Source: Prorocentrum cordatum
Taxonomy: Eukaryota > Sar > Dinophyceae > Prorocentrales > Prorocentraceae
Direction of reading: 5' to 3'
DNA: 64,000 nt
Assembly (NCBI GenBank): GCA_963575745.1
Contig: CAUYUJ010014270.1
Location: 302,202-366,201 of the forward strand
Part shown: positions 39,473 to 51,095 of the stretch, one piece after another
Layout: each line of letters opens with the position of its first letter
Numbering within the stretch: the first letter of the stretch is position 1
Translations under genes and position numbers: made by a program
Notes under the pieces: model-generated
Database searches by the model: none
Told to the model about the DNA's origin: nothing
Seen by the model: only the letters and a program-made list of their open reading frames with translations

Positions 39473-39614
39473 AGGGATCGACCTAAGCAGTGTGCTTCGT
39501 GCTCGTGCTGTCTTCGTTTCCCCTCGTTATGTCTTCCACCCGCTTGTGCTGCGAAACGACATCGCAACGAAAACGGCGCACGGCATTTCCAAAACACCGC
39601 TTAGGTCGACCCCT
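39473..39614. mobile_element. MITE family M1, copy 2 (142 bp)
   Basis: The arms 39473-39492 and 39595-39614 are inverted with two mismatches and match those of copy 1 at 4948-5085. A 5-bp GGGGC directly abuts each end, fitting a target-site duplication. The interior aligns with copy 1 at CTTCGTTTCCCCTCGT and CTGCGAAACGA. Confidence 0.8.
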
Positions 39615-39769
39615 GGGGCGGCAGGGGGGGCGGGGCGAGGAGCGAGTGCGCATTTTCGGCCTCATGCTGGCGTGTCGCGGAGCGGGTGGACGGCGCATCA
39701 CGCGGGCGGGGGCGCCCCGCTCGCGTTCTCCAGCTCCCACGCAAAAGAGCTCGCAACGCCTGCTCGTCC

Positions 39770-39826
39770 TGCTGCTGCTGCTGCTGTTCGTCGCTGTCCT
39801 CGTCGTCGGTGTTGTCCTCCTTCTCC

Positions 39827-39858
<32 letters not shown>

Positions 39859-40745
39859 CTCCTCCTCCTCCTCCTCCTCCTCAACCTCCTCCATCCTCTT
39901 CATGCTTCTGCTGCTGCACTTCCTCCTCCTCTTCAACCTCCTCCGCCACGCCGTCCTCTTCGCGACCCCCATCCCCACCCGCACCTCGGCCTCCTCGTCC
40001 TTCGCCTCCTCCCCCCTCCTGCAGCTCCTCCTCGTCCTGCTCCTGCTCACTGTTCCTGCTGCTCCCCCATCCACCCCCCCAATCGGCTCCCGCACCCTCC
40101 ATCACCTCTTCATACTTTTCGTCCACCTCTCGCTTTCCCTCCCCTATCCCCATCGCCCCTTTCCTCTCCCGTACCACCCCGTGCCTCCCCCCTGCGTCCT
40201 CCTGCCTCCGTCCTCCGACCTCCCCTTTTCCGCCTCGATACTCGAAGCCGCAAGCCGTGGCACAACGAATGGTCGAAGCCCTCCACCGCTCCCGACGGGC
40301 GGTGCCAGCGGGAACGTAAACAACAAGAGAGGGAAAGAGAGAGAGAGAGGAGAAGGAAAAAAAAAGAAAAAAAAAAGGACGGCCGAACGACGGAAGCAAC
40401 GCAAGCGATCGAGGAAGAGAGGAGAGGTGTAGGGCGGCTCTCTCTGTCCTCCTCCTCCTCCTCCTCCTCCTCCTCCTCCTCCTCTCTTTTCCTCCTCCTC
40501 CTCCTCCTCCCTCCTCTTCCTCCCCCCTCCACTTCCACCCCACCTTCCACCTCCTCTCCACCACCCTCCTCCACCTCCACCTCCTCCTCCTCCTCCTCCT
40601 CCGCCTCCTCCGCCCTCCGCCTCCTCCTCCTCCTCCCCCCCCTCCCCCTCCTCTCTCCTCATCTTCCTCCTCCTCCTCCTCCTCCTCCTCCTCCTCCCCT
40701 CCCCTCCTCCTCCTCCTCCTCCTCCTCCTCCTCCTCCCCTCCCCT
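39770..40745. repeat. TCC/CTG-rich microsatellite complex
   Basis: TCC blocks at 39820-39890, 39935-40070 and 40448-40745. Between 40260 and 40430 lies A/G-rich sequence with GAGAGA and AAAAAG runs. The long frames on both strands are repeat artefacts, apart from the minus-strand LINE frame that runs into it from the right. Confidence 0.85.
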
Positions 40746-40789
40746 CTCCACGCCGCCTCGGCCTGTTCGATCCCTGCACTCCAGGAGGA

Positions 40790-43044
40790 CTATGCGTGCT
40801 CACGGGTCTGCTCCTGGCCAGGCCTTTAACCCTTTGTGGCAGTTTCCCCTTGGTGAGCTTCAAAAACGCCTTGTGACCCCCACTATGACTGTTGCTGGGT
40901 GGGGCACAGGGGGCACGAAACTTCTTGGGGGCCCGAACCCGCCAACACCCGCACCGCCGACACCAGAGAACCCCGCGACAGAGGGCGAGATGGGGTCGGT
41001 GGCTGGGATGGAGGGCGGGCCAGTCGCCTTCCGTCAATTCGAGACTGGGCACTACTCCCCCACTGGGGCCTCCACTCCCTGGGGTCGTGCCACTGGCTGA
41101 GCCAGGACACCGGGTGCGGAACCACCTGGCGCATGACCTCCTGTGGGTCTGCTTCCCACATCTTAAGCAAGAAACTTGCGTCTCGCTGACGCGGGGCCAG
41201 TGGGGGGTGTGAGAGAGCAGATGCTGCAGGGCACGTTCGCTCCGCTCGCGTCTGCGAGCTCTCTTGCATTCGGTGCTATCTTCTGCTACTGGAAAATGGG
41301 TCCACCACAACATTTGGACCGCCGCCAATCGCCCTCTGATCTGTTCGCTGAGGGTGTCGAGGGCCAACACTCTCTGCGCTAGGTCAGCGGACACTGCAGC
41401 TTGGGCAGCGGCTTCGCTTGCGAGCCGATCTGCCTGGCCATTGACATACAGGGCCCATTCGGGAAAACGTGCGCGCACCTCGGGGTCGGTCGCGTGACTC
41501 TTGACCTTGAGGTAGCTCAGACGGCCCTCACGGGCCCCCAAGACGCGCCAATATTCGAACCAGAGCCGCCTATTGGTGGCCTGCCTCCTACGGGGCCCTT
41601 TGTAGTGGCCCTTGATTAGGTACGCTGAGTCTGTAACCACCAAGAGGTCTCCTTTGGGATGGCGGAGGAGCTCTATGGCCCCTTTGAGCTCGGCTCTATT
41701 TACAGCCTGGGCCCCTACGAGATTCCCTTGGAGAGTGCCAACGGAGACCACATCTGGACTCCACACTCCTGCACCCCATCCTGCTCGCCTGAGGCGGGGA
41801 TCGGCCGAGAAAGCACCCCCTGAGCCATCCACGGAGCCGAGGTGCCAGCCGTCCCTCGCCTCTGGAGGGCCCAGGAAAGCGCCTGTCTCATGCAGGACGG
41901 GGTGCCTAGGCGTCAGCTCCTCTACTTCTCTCAGGGCTAACTCAGTTGGGATCAGTCCGCGGAGCCAAAGGCATTCGGGTTGATTGCCCCCCTGGGCGAG
42001 GTCTCGGAGGTCTTGCGCGGCTGCAATGAGGGGGTGGTCGACTTGCTCGAGGAGGGGGCACCCCCAGAACTTGCGCCGCCCGTCGCAATGGTGGTCGCCA
42101 CACAGCGGGCAGGTGGCCTCCTCTGCGACGCCTGCCTCGCAACGTCGCCGTGGGCTCCAGGCGGCAACACTGCCGACTGCCTTGAGTGCCTTTGCGAGGT
42201 TGGCTTGGCCATCTCGGTGGAGGCGTTCGACCTGCCAGCGCGAGCTCTTGATGCCTACTCCTCCCTGGCGTCCTCCCGCTGCATGTCCTCCCTGAGCTCC
42301 TCCCCATACCTTGTGATGAAGGCACTGCTGAAGCCTGCGCAGAAAGTTATCCTGCTCCTCGTACTTCTCCGGGCCGACTGGGAAGATTTCACCTGTGGGT
42401 CCTGTCCAGGTCCACGCTGTGACTGGGCTCCACCCTAGGTCCAGGAGGGTTCCGACGATTGCGCTGAGATGGCTGACTACATTATTCCACCGCCTGGGCC
42501 GCTGGAGCTTCGTAACGACTTTCGGCCAGGCTGCTGCGATGCCGCTCCTGAGGCGGGGCTCCGCCGCAACCAGCTCGAACCATGTCTCGAACAGACGGAG
42601 CCGCCAAAAGATAGCGGGGTCGATGGCGTCGGGCGGCAGCTTAGCTTGGTGGAGCCCTGCTGCGAGGCAGCTCCCTGACTTGCTGACGCCTAGCGCTGCC
42701 CCCGCCGCCCTCCTGTGACGGGTGGGCTCGGCAGGGGCAACGCCATGACCTACGAGGCCCCAATGAAGCTGTGGTTGGGCGCTTGCACGGTATAGCCGAT
42801 GGACGTTCTTGGTGGCCCTGGGGAGCCTCTTGATGTTCTGGTGCCTCTTGAACCCCAAACGCTGCCGAGCTCCTCGAACCTTGAGGGGCCTTCTTTGTCC
42901 CGTGGTCGTGTCCAAGCCGAGGTCCCTGGTGCCCAACTTGGTCTGTTGGGGAACGCCTTTTTCCCTGACAGTGTTGGAGAAGCTGATGTCTGACTTCGCT
43001 GTCGCGCCCGAGGATGGTGGATTTGGGGGAGAGCCTGCACCCAA
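40790..43044 (-). pseudogene. LINE 1 thumb, RNase H and Cys-rich C-terminus
   Basis: A long frame still open through the RNase HI domain. Catalytic positions: Asp at 41827-41829 (SVDGSGG), Glu at 41689-41691 (NRAELKG), Asp at 41629-41631 (VTDSAY) and Asp at 41428-41430 (NGQADRLA). Before RNase H lies a CPLCGDHHC...C zinc-binding motif. After it, CLRCGKQ and WCRRCGCWR form a second Cys-rich region. RNase H would remove the RNA template during reverse transcription. The frame then runs artificially through the GGA microsatellite. Function is lost because of the breaks upstream. Confidence 0.85.
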
Positions 43045-43135
43045 GATCTGCCAGCCCAGCTTTGAGGAACTTCATGGCCTCGGGGAAATCCTCGATGAGG
43101 GACCTGCTGGAGCCCGCCATGCGCGCGCGTAGATC
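42641..43135 (-). pseudogene. LINE 1 RT catalytic box segment (WVDDL)
   Basis: This phase carries WVDDL (about 43120-43135) and then MAGSSRSLIEDFPEAMKFLK and LSPKSTILG, typical RT palm/thumb sequence. Near 43030 the coding signal returns to the phase of the RNase H frame. The two compensating phase changes within about 120 bp suggest small indels. Confidence 0.7.
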
Positions 43136-43917
43136 ATCGACCCATGTACGGATAGAAAAAAGAGCGGGAAGCGGTGGTGCGCGTGGCGCAGGAGGTCACG
43201 CAGCAGGACCCTCGCCCAGGCGACACTCTGTCCACACCCCGCTAGGATACTGCGCTGAGGAATGATTGGATCGCTGACCCCCATTTCGGTAGCGAGGAAA
43301 CGAACTGCCAGGTGGGTCATCATTCCGAGGCTGAGGCAGATCACGAGGTACCCCATTGCCTTTGCTTTCCTGGCTAGGGTGGGGGCGTGGATGGCGTCAT
43401 AGAACTTCTCTATGTCCAAAAGCCCTTCGGCGATCTTGATCTGGAGCTCTGTCCCGATCTCGGCAAAAAGTTATGACCGGATCCCTGCTCGCAGGCAGCT
43501 GGACCCTTTGACTGCTGCATCCCAATGTCTTGCCTTCTCCACCTCCCACTTGCTGATCTCCCCCCTCCTGGGGCGCATGGGCAGGCGGTAGAGGGATGTG
43601 GCGAGGGTGATCGGCCTGTCCGCCGTCACTGACTTCGGCTTGAGCGCAACAAGGTTCCCTAGGCACTGGGCTGGCACACCCCGACTAGTTCGGCTCGGCC
43701 TGGCTGCGGGGGCCTGAGGAAATCGCGCACTCTCCACTGGTCCGAGCCCGTGGCTGGGTGCGGCGGGGAGGTCTTGACTGCGCGGAAAACCTCCTCCTCC
43801 GCCCAAGGCTCCTCCGTGCTCTTCTCCTCCATGGTTTCCTGCCGAAGGTCCTGGACCCAGGGTTCTGAGATCGGCATGGTGCCCCAAATACATCCTGGGC
43901 CCCAGTATTGTTTCCAA
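43072..43917 (-). pseudogene. LINE 1 reverse transcriptase, motifs before C
   Basis: One phase with an internal TAA at 43468-43470. Before the stop: RPITLATSLYRL and the following WE/WD-containing segment, typical RT fingers sequence. After it: LLDIEKFYDAI with the first catalytic Asp near 43414 (motif A) and ILAGCGQSVAWARVLLRDLL (motif B region). The phase then reads VHGSM where the catalytic box should be. The real motif C, WVDDL, lies in the neighbouring phase at about 43120-43135. Confidence 0.8.
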
Positions 43918-44810
43918 AACTCACTTTTGGCTTTGAGGATGTCCACGGGGTCTGTTAAAACCTCCTCCTCCAGGATGAAATTGTCTGCCTCCTCCGTGGT
44001 AACCTCCACCTCCACCTCCCTCGTGAAAGCACGGGCGGCCCCCCCCCCCCCCCCCCTTGCTTGAGGCTGGTCTCCAGCCAGTCGGCGAAACCACGCTGGG
44101 CATTCTGCAACGCCTGCCGCTCGAAAAACTGGACCTGCTGCTCTAACAGGCCATGGTGCTCGAAGGGTTGGCCTGATCGTACACTGAGGCTGCCCCAAAA
44201 ACTGTTTTGTTCGGCCTGGGAAGAGGTCGGAGTTCCAGTCTAAATCGTTCAAGCTCTTCTCGATAACCCGCTGGAACCTGCGATGATTGGGGCCATGGGG
44301 ACCTCGTCTACGGGCAAGGTCTCGTTCACGGACCCGTTGCTGGATGGTGCTCCAACGGCGACTATCTGGCCCTCCGCGAGGCCCAGGAGGGTTGGGGGGA
44401 AAGGCGCCCCTTTCCTCCCTCCTGAAAGGCTGGGCCCGACTAGGCCCGTCTGGGCCTTCTGGGTCATCAGGTACTGCACACCACCACTCGGGGGCCTGCG
44501 AAAGGACGGCGAAACGGTGCGTCAGGGCCTTGCTGACATGGGCCTCGGCAGCGGGATGCTGAACTGCGGGGGCCTCGGGGTGCTTGTCGAGGGCCTGGAT
44601 GCGAAGCTCCTCCCAGGGCCTGGGTGCGGCCCCTGGTCTGCTGATATCTGGGGCCTCCACTGGATACGTGCTGGTCTTGCTGAGCACCTCTGTCTGGAGG
44701 GCTCCTCGTAATCCTAGATGGGGTTTCCATGGGCTGGTAACATCTGCATGAAGGGACCGCACCGAGCCGAGAACCGAGAACCGTGACCGAACCGGACCGA
44801 ACCGGTCCAA
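43659..44810 (-). pseudogene. LINE 1 N-terminal and linker region before RT
   Basis: From about 44700 down to 43690 this frame reads as ordinary protein: Pro/Arg-rich first, then a Glu-rich segment (EEADNFILEEEVL) and KTSPPHPATGSDQWRVRDFL, which resembles the segment leading into LINE RT domains. The first residues (44720-44810) come from the AACCGG repeat and are not part of the element. The frame is lost near 43690, where the RT continues in another phase. Confidence 0.65.
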
Positions 44811-44960
44811 AACCAGGAACGTAGAAAACCGAACCGGACCGAACCGAATTCATTCAGAACCGAACCGGCGAGAACCGAACCGAACCAGAACCGGAACCGA
44901 ACCGGAACCGGGCCGCCCCTGAACCGAACCGGCGGGAACCGAACCGAACCCCTGTCCCCT
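44755..44960. repeat. degenerate AACCGG / CCGAACCGGA repeat
   Basis: Units CCGAACCGGAC, GAACCGAACCGG repeated over ~200 bp at the 5' boundary of LINE 1. Confidence 0.85.
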
Positions 44961-45150
44961 CCGGTCCGGACCCCAGGACCCCGATGACCCCCAGGACTCC
45001 TGGACCCCGATGACCCCAGAACCTCCCGAAGATTCCCACGACCCCGATGACCCCCAGGACCCCAGGACCCCCCTAGACCCCCGGGACCCCGGGACCCCAG
45101 GACCCAAGGACCCCCGGGACCCCAGGGACCCAAGGACCCCAGGACCCCCC
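44960..45150. repeat. GACCCCAGGACCCC minisatellite
   Basis: Short units of GGACCCC, CCCGATGACCCC and CCCAGGACC; no gene. Confidence 0.85.
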
Positions 45151-45290
45151 TCGGGGCTGCGACCCCCCTCGCGGGTGCGACCCCCCTCGCGGATGCGACT
45201 CCCCTCGGGGGCGCGACCCCACTCGCGGGTGCGACCCCCCTCGGGGCTGCGACCCCCCTCGCGGGTGCGACCCCCCTCGGGGTTCCTCCT
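45150..45290. repeat. 18-bp tandem array GCGACCCCCCTCGCGGGT
   Basis: About seven to eight units, alternating CGCGGGT and CGGGGCT variants. Confidence 0.9.
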
Positions 45291-45715
45291 CCTCCTCCTC
45301 CACCACCGTCCTCCTCCACCTCCTCCTCCTCCTCCTCCACGCGCCTCCTCCCCTCCCCACCTGCCTCCTCCTCCTCCTCCTCCTCCTCCCTCCTAAGGAA
45401 AGATCTACCACCCCCCCTCCCCGCCTCCTCCTCCTCCTCCTCCACCTCCTCCTCCTCTTCCCTCCTCCTCCTCCTCCCACCTCCCCCTCCCTCCACCCCT
45501 CCTCCCTCCTCCTTCCTCCCTCCTCCTCCTCACCTCCTCCCTCCTCCCTCTCTGCCTCCTCCCTCCCTCCCTCCTCCCTCCTCCCTCCTCCCTCCTCCCT
45601 CCATCCTCCTCCCCTCTCCCTCCTCCCTCCTCCCTCCTCCTCCCTCCTCTCCCTCCTCCCTCCTCGCTCCGTCCTCCCTCCTCCCTCCTCCCTCCTCCCT
45701 CCTCCAGCCGCCGTC
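45290..45715. repeat. (TCC)n microsatellite, ~425 bp
   Basis: CCTCCTCCTCC and CCCTCCT units up to the 5' boundary of LINE 2. Confidence 0.95.
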
Positions 45716-45908
45716 CCGGCCCGAGTGGTTTGTGGGAGCTGTGCCAGGCACGGCGAAACCGCTCGCACGGGACAGCTGCGACACGCGCCAGCCCCCCCCC
45801 AGCGCGCCCAGCCGCCACGGCGCGCAACAGGAGGGCCAGCCGTGAAGCAGGAGGTGTACCAGTCTGGCACCGTCGAGCCAGGGCTGAATCGCCACACAGC
45901 ATTGCAGT

Positions 45909-46160
45909 ATGACGTGGAGGACACAGCGCAGCAAGTCAGCGCGCTCGAGACAGCCATCAAGACGAAGATCACAATGGCAAGGTCACATACAAGGACAGTA
46001 CCAGCACTTGTGGGAGCGCCCGGCATGCAATCATCACAACAAGTGGGAGATCACGAAATGTGAGAAGTGCCATCCGAACCAGCCAGCAGCCAAGCCAGAT
46101 GCTGACCAACCTACATCCTCCCCCCCGTGGAGGCGCTCCAGCTCGCGACGCCCAGCGTAA
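45909..46160 (+). pseudogene. LINE 2 ORF1-like zinc motif remnant
   Basis: The frame includes HLWERPACNHHNKWEITKCEKC, which resembles the small W-x-C..N..C-x2-C (RanBP2-like) finger seen in ORF1 proteins of some protist LINEs, but with the first Cys pair incomplete. Short and isolated; an inference. Confidence 0.4.
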
Positions 46161-46499
46161 AGCAACAGCATGGAGGAGGACGAGAACATGAATATCATGC
46201 CTTGCTCGCCAGAGGAAGCCCGCGCACACAGGCGCTGGCAGGAGCCACCTTAGAACCCTCAGGAGATTGGTGAGTACAGAAAGGCCCTAGGCTCTACATT
46301 ACAGGGCCTAGAACGTCAGATCAAATGTTCACAGGAGCTCAAGATGGACGCATCACAAGTGCAAGGCCTACGACATGAGTACGCGGTTGTATTATATCAG
46401 CTCTTGTACTCTCGCACGGCCTCTGCCCGCACAGCCAAGCCGCTCAACTTTGTCAATCGAGCAAAGCGCAGGCTGACGGAGCCACACAGAAGCAAGTAG

Positions 46500-47425
46500 A
46501 GGCGCAGATTCATCTCGACTCCTGTGTTGCTCAAGTTCATGAACTACACGAAAAAGTAGCACACGCTGAAGACCTTCTCGAACATTTCAAGGACCTGGAA
46601 GACGAGGAGAAGGAGGACAACGAGCGCAAGCAGGCAGAGGTGCGCACACGTACGTCACGCACTCGCAGGCCAAGCGCAGCAGACTACATGGATGAAGATA
46701 CAAATGAAGAGGAGGATTCCGACGGAGGCCCTCTTGCGCCAGCAGGAGAAGCTCCTCGGTCGCGTACGCAGTGGCCGGCTGCCGCGCGCTCTCCGAGCAC
46801 ACCAGCGGGCACACGATCGCCAAGTACGCCTACCACACGAACTCCGCCTGGAGCTACACCGTGCTCGGGCTCAGCGGATTCGAAAGCGGAATTCTCCACC
46901 CCAGGGCTACTAGCGAGTATGCAACATTCGCAGCATGCCCTCATGGCGCAACTCATAGAGTTCAAGACGGCCATGAATACCACACAGAAGCAGCTCACAG
47001 ACGTCAGCGTCAACAGAAATAATACCAGAGAAGAACTTCAGCGACAAATTCAGGCACTACAACCAAAGGCATCGTCGACATCTCCTACGCCTACGCCAAG
47101 AACGGATAAGGACAAGCTCAAGTCAACTACTCCCGACGTGGGCACAGAAGGACGGAGACGGCTGGAGAGTACGTTTGCCCAAGCAGCCGAAGCAGAAGGA
47201 CCCAGAGCTACCTCGCCCAGGCGCTCCACGGGCCAAGCACCACCCAAGCACGTCAAGATCAATAAAGAGACGGCCAGGGACTCCAAGCATATACGACGGG
47301 ATGAACCGCATGAGATGGAGGCGGGAGAAGACGAGCCAGGCATGGCAGCGTTGAGCGGAGCCAGCAACCCAGCAGGCCAGCAGACAGTTTTTCGCGTGGC
47401 AGCCAATCTGCCCGCACAGCACTAA
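46500..47425 (+). pseudogene. LINE 2 ORF1-like coiled-coil protein
   Basis: The frame used here is open from about 46485. Residues near 46520-46640 (VHELHEKVAHAEDLLEHFKD) predict a coiled coil, then an acidic patch (DEDTNEEEDSD), a Ser/Thr/Pro-rich linker, a second helix (46930-47060) and a Lys/Arg-rich tail. This resembles LINE ORF1 or gag-like RNA-binding chaperones. It ends at TAA 47423-47425. No enzymatic motif. Confidence 0.5.
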
Positions 47426-47673
47426 CACCAGCTGAGCGCGTTTGGCGCTCAGCAGAATATTCTGGCAGGCTCGCTCAGGTCCCCCGTTTAGCCCCCTCTC
47501 AGCAGCCAGCCAGTGTACAAAATCCGACTCCAGATAACACAACAGCGGACCGCTCATCACTTGAGCATGGACTCCTCGAATACCACATTAATGATACTAC
47601 GCAGGCTCCTAAGGGGAACACCAGAGGATCCCCGAGGTCGCCCATCCCCGATAACCGACCTACTCAAGGGCTC

Positions 47674-49065
47674 ATGGAACACAGGTCGCCTGTTCATACT
47701 GCTAGGGACTCTCCTTCGTGGGCCCCCTACTGGCGCCCCGCATCTACCCAGGCCCTTCCAGGTCTCATCAAGTACGATCCCAACTTGAGGTATGCCCGAC
47801 GGGGAATCCGCACAGGTCCGACAGCGGCTGGGTACCGACACAACGGACAAGTGCGCGGGCCAACTTGGGCGCTGCGCATCATGGCTATTTCGGTATTCGG
47901 TGTCATTTTGCTCGGCTACTTTGCAGATCCGCCCCCCGAAGGGGAAGCAAACGACTCACTCACTTCTCAGAGGACAGAGTTGGAAGCAGCCATTGGGAAC
48001 ATGGCATGGGTCACCCAATCACAGCACAGCTCTCTGCCTACCTGCGTTCGCAGTGATGACATGGCCGTTCACAGAGCATATCAGGGAAGACATGTCGGAG
48101 GAGCGCTCAGTACTACCAAGATTCTACTCGACAGCTTAACTCAATGTTTACGTGCACATGCTAAAACGCGTTCCTTACAGCATGCTCATGGTCATGTTGC
48201 GAATTCTTGGAGCGAATCTGTTGACACACTTGCCAAGTTGTTTGCCATAACAATGCTTCTCACCTCTTTTGAGTCACAGTGTCGCACGCCGGTAGAAAAA
48301 GGATCCCATTGGAAGGTCATGCCGAGGCTTCGGCCGAGTTACGTCTCACCAGCAGCTTGCAGCTCGCTACTTCCGACGGCCGACCATACCATACACATCG
48401 CCAAAGAGCCCCACACGGACCTCCAACGGATCGCCCCTAGGCCCAACAAAGTGCCCGATAGGAAACATCCTTGCCTGCTTGTGTGCACGGTCGGGACTAA
48501 CAGGCACAAAACTGGGGACACACACATGGAAAGTCACATTGTGCTACACGCTGCAGCTCTACAGATGGGTGGAGAGGGAAGCTCGCACGGGGTCAATGCA
48601 GAAAGGGAATATGCACCCTCTTGCCGTATTGCAGCGCCAAGCTCTCAGTACAGCCCAGCGCAGTATGACGACAATGTGACACTACAGCGATTCAACTACC
48701 TGCTCTCGCAGTTCCGACAACCCGAGCCTGGGATGCATACAGCCAACCATTCTAAGGAATGTGACGACCACCTCAGAATGGTGATGGAAAAGGCACATCA
48801 GATACACAATACACCAACCGGCAAAAGACCACGACAGTACTGTATAAACTTAGGCACACTGGAGTTGCAAGAGGGGAGAGCCCTCTTTCTCAGGCTCCGA
48901 CGGAAGCTACCGCACGGAGTCGACCAGGCAAGCTTGCATGCGCTCTTTTTTGCATGGCAGGTTCGTTGTGCAGCTGCGCCGAGGTGGCTACATACCAGAT
49001 ACGACTACACCCTCAAAGCAGGGGCGCGGCCACAGCTATCAGCAGCACAGCACGCGCACCCTTAG
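47674..49065 (+). pseudogene. LINE 2 RNase H and following region
   Basis: The RNase H acidic residues lie at Glu 47977-47979 (SQRTELEAAI), Asp 48055-48057 (VRSDDMAV) and Asp 48232-48234 (SVDTLAKL), preceded by HAHGHVANSW. The first Asp appears in a neighbouring phase (TDTTDK, about 47830), so a frameshift separates it. Residues after 48300 form a helical Arg/Leu-rich region (GTLELQEGRALFLRLRRKL) of the type that follows RNase H in dinoflagellate LINEs. The ATG at 47674 is not necessarily a real start. Confidence 0.65.
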
Positions 49066-49068
49066 CAT

Positions 49069-50151
49069 GTGAAGAGCAACGAATACCGACGGGCTTTGCG
49101 CAGTCGGCACAGTGCGGAACATACGGGAAGCGACATGTACGTGCTTGCGCGCGCACAGAGTGCCACGCCTACCATGGCTCTGAGGATTTGCAGGTTCCGA
49201 CTACTTGGAGGTACCATGCAATTACGTACTCACACTCTACACGGTCGTGTGGCACATGTGTTCAGTATGAAACACGAGCGCAATGGGACATCATGGTTGC
49301 ATCGTACATTAGAAGACATGGACGGGATAAGCACAATACACGACAGGACGAGTAACACACCTAGTCCGAAGGACGACGGTACCAGGAGGGAACAGCGCAT
49401 TTTGCGCTATAGTTCAGAATGGAGGCACATGAAGATCGCTGCCATGAGATCAGAGGCAACGGCCCAGGCAAGAGCTGCCCGAGTGCGGAAAGCCTCAGGC
49501 TATTTTTTCGAGACGGTACGGGCAGCAGGGGTACCCGTACCAATTGCAGATCCGACTCATCCCCTTCTCCCTACTCCAGCTACGACCACTGTCAAGGGAC
49601 TACAGCGGCACAACATAAGCACACAATGCAGCTCTGTGGACATTGTGTCAAGAATCAGGGGAGAGGGATGCCTTTGCAGGTTTTGCTCCACATCCTTCTT
49701 CATCAGGCGGGTACTGCGCAATCATCTTGCGTGTTGTCTCGCCTATTTTTTGCAAGGCACGGTGCACAGCACCGGCAGAGCTGAGGAGCTCAAGCAGCAG
49801 AAAGTCAATGCAACGCTATGGCGCTGGAGGAGCGCCTACCCTGCAAAAGTGGACATACCGCCTGACGGCTCATACTCCGCCGATATACTAGTCGCCTCGC
49901 AACCTGCGAATAAAGAGGCCAGAGAGGTACCACTCACTATTGGAGCCTTCTGTGGACCTACACAGGAAGCTCTATCTGGACAACGGCGGCATGGGGATAT
50001 CCAGGCATGGAGGGACGGACAATACACGCTTACACAATATGAAGTGATAATGCGCGGTGTCGACATTTCCAGATACACAGCCAATTTTGACCAACACACA
50101 CACACACACATAACGACTGCGGCCCAGAGACCATCGGTAAGGCCCCAATAG
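49069..50151 (+). pseudogene. LINE 2 C-terminal region
   Basis: Open in the same phase as the RNase H frame, separated from it by a stop just before 49069; the first codon here is GTG, not ATG. It contains a helix rich in Ala/Arg (EATAQARAARVRKASG) and a GCLCRFCSTSFFIRRVLRNH motif resembling a C2H2 finger. Ends near a CA run. Role unknown; the context says retroelement C-terminus. Confidence 0.55.
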
Positions 50152-50167
50152 GCTCCGCGGGTTCCGC

Positions 50168-50791
50168 ATGCCCACAGCAGCGCCCTACATACCCTGTTCA
50201 GGTGCTCATGGCCGCTGCTGCAATAGACGGCAGAGAGCCGCTACAACCATGGGCAGGCATACTATCACAGTCATCGTTGACACGATCCAGTCCCAGTTTG
50301 CCTCACCAACAGATTGTGACGTGAATGCGGAGGACACCGACACATCTCAGGTCGAGGATCTCTTGGAATTATTTTGCAAGGAAATAGGAGAGGACGTTAC
50401 AGTCACGCCTCAGGAACCTCAGAGACAACGGATTGATCCAGAAATGCTCGGGTTCCGGTCCAGACAAGAGCAGCGCGAGGAGGATCCGACGACAGCTCCC
50501 GACCCGGCTCCTACTCCTGCTTCTGAGGCCTCTCCTCCCCTTTTTCCTAGGGACCTGAGCTCTGAGAGTGAAGTTGCAGACCTGCGAGGGACTCCGCAGA
50601 CGCTCCCCCCTTTTCCCTTGCCTCTCAGCCGTGCCCCCCGCCCGTATAGACTGGAGGGTGGCCTGGTTCCGGAGGGAGGCCAAGCGAGCTGCCGCTGCCG
50701 AACACAGGCAGCTTTCGTCAGGGCGGGGCGCACTCAGCCCTGCTTCTTCGGCCCCCCCCGGCAGGCGGGCCGACTTTCTTCTTGCATGTAG
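50168..50791 (+). other. open frame at the end of LINE 2, unknown
   Basis: 207 codons. Residues about 30-75 (ITVIVDTIQSQF, QVEDLLELFCKEIGEDVT) look protein-like and acidic; the rest is Pro/Arg-rich. It may be the last part of LINE 2. No family recognised. Confidence 0.35.
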
Positions 50792-50868
50792 CATCTAGCA
50801 GCATGCCATATCCAGAGCACAGACATCATGTCTCATACCACCGTGCCACCACCACCTCCCTCCTCCTC

Positions 50869-50968
50869 NNNNNNNNNNNNNNNNNNNNNNNNNNNNNNNN
50901 NNNNNNNNNNNNNNNNNNNNNNNNNNNNNNNNNNNNNNNNNNNNNNNNNNNNNNNNNNNNNNNNNNNN
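50869..50968. other. assembly gap (100 N)
   Basis: Exactly 100 N, the conventional length for a gap of unknown size, inside a TCC microsatellite. Features on the two sides should not be assumed to be adjacent. Confidence 0.99.
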
Positions 50969-51095
50969 CTCCGCCTCCTCCTCCTCCGCCTCCTCCTCCT
51001 CCCCCATTCCCCTCCTTTTCCGACCCCGCCGCCCAGGCCCCTCATGTGGCGCCGCTGGCGTGCGAAGGCGCGCCGACCCGTGAGGCTCCTAAGAC

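Larger units (their letters stand above)
40790..44720 (-). mobile_element. LINE 1: decayed non-LTR retrotransposon
   Basis: Minus-strand remnant covering an N-terminal region, reverse transcriptase, RNase H and a Cys-rich C-terminus. Phase changes near 43690, 43150 and 43030 and an in-frame TAA at 43468-43470 show that it is no longer functional. Its 5' end stops near 44720 against an AACCGG-type repeat, and its 3' end runs into the TCC/GGA microsatellite at 40745. Similar endonuclease-RT-RNase H elements are abundant in dinoflagellates, but the family cannot be fixed without a search. Confidence 0.85.
45720..50800 (+). mobile_element. LINE 2: decayed non-LTR retrotransposon with ORF1-like part and RNase H
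   Basis: Plus-strand remnant. It runs from an ORF1-like Cys motif near 46000, through a coiled coil and Ser/Thr/Pro-rich region (to 47425), to an RNase H domain (about 47800-48240) and a long C-terminal region reaching about 50790. I see no endonuclease or RT between ORF1 and RNase H, so a large internal deletion is likely. It is bounded on the left by (TCC)n and on the right by another TCC tract containing the assembly gap. Confidence 0.65.

Noticed and set aside
40110-40790. C-terminal extension of the LINE 1 frame through the GGA tract
   Set aside because: The sequence is pure microsatellite; the element's Cys-rich end lies before it.
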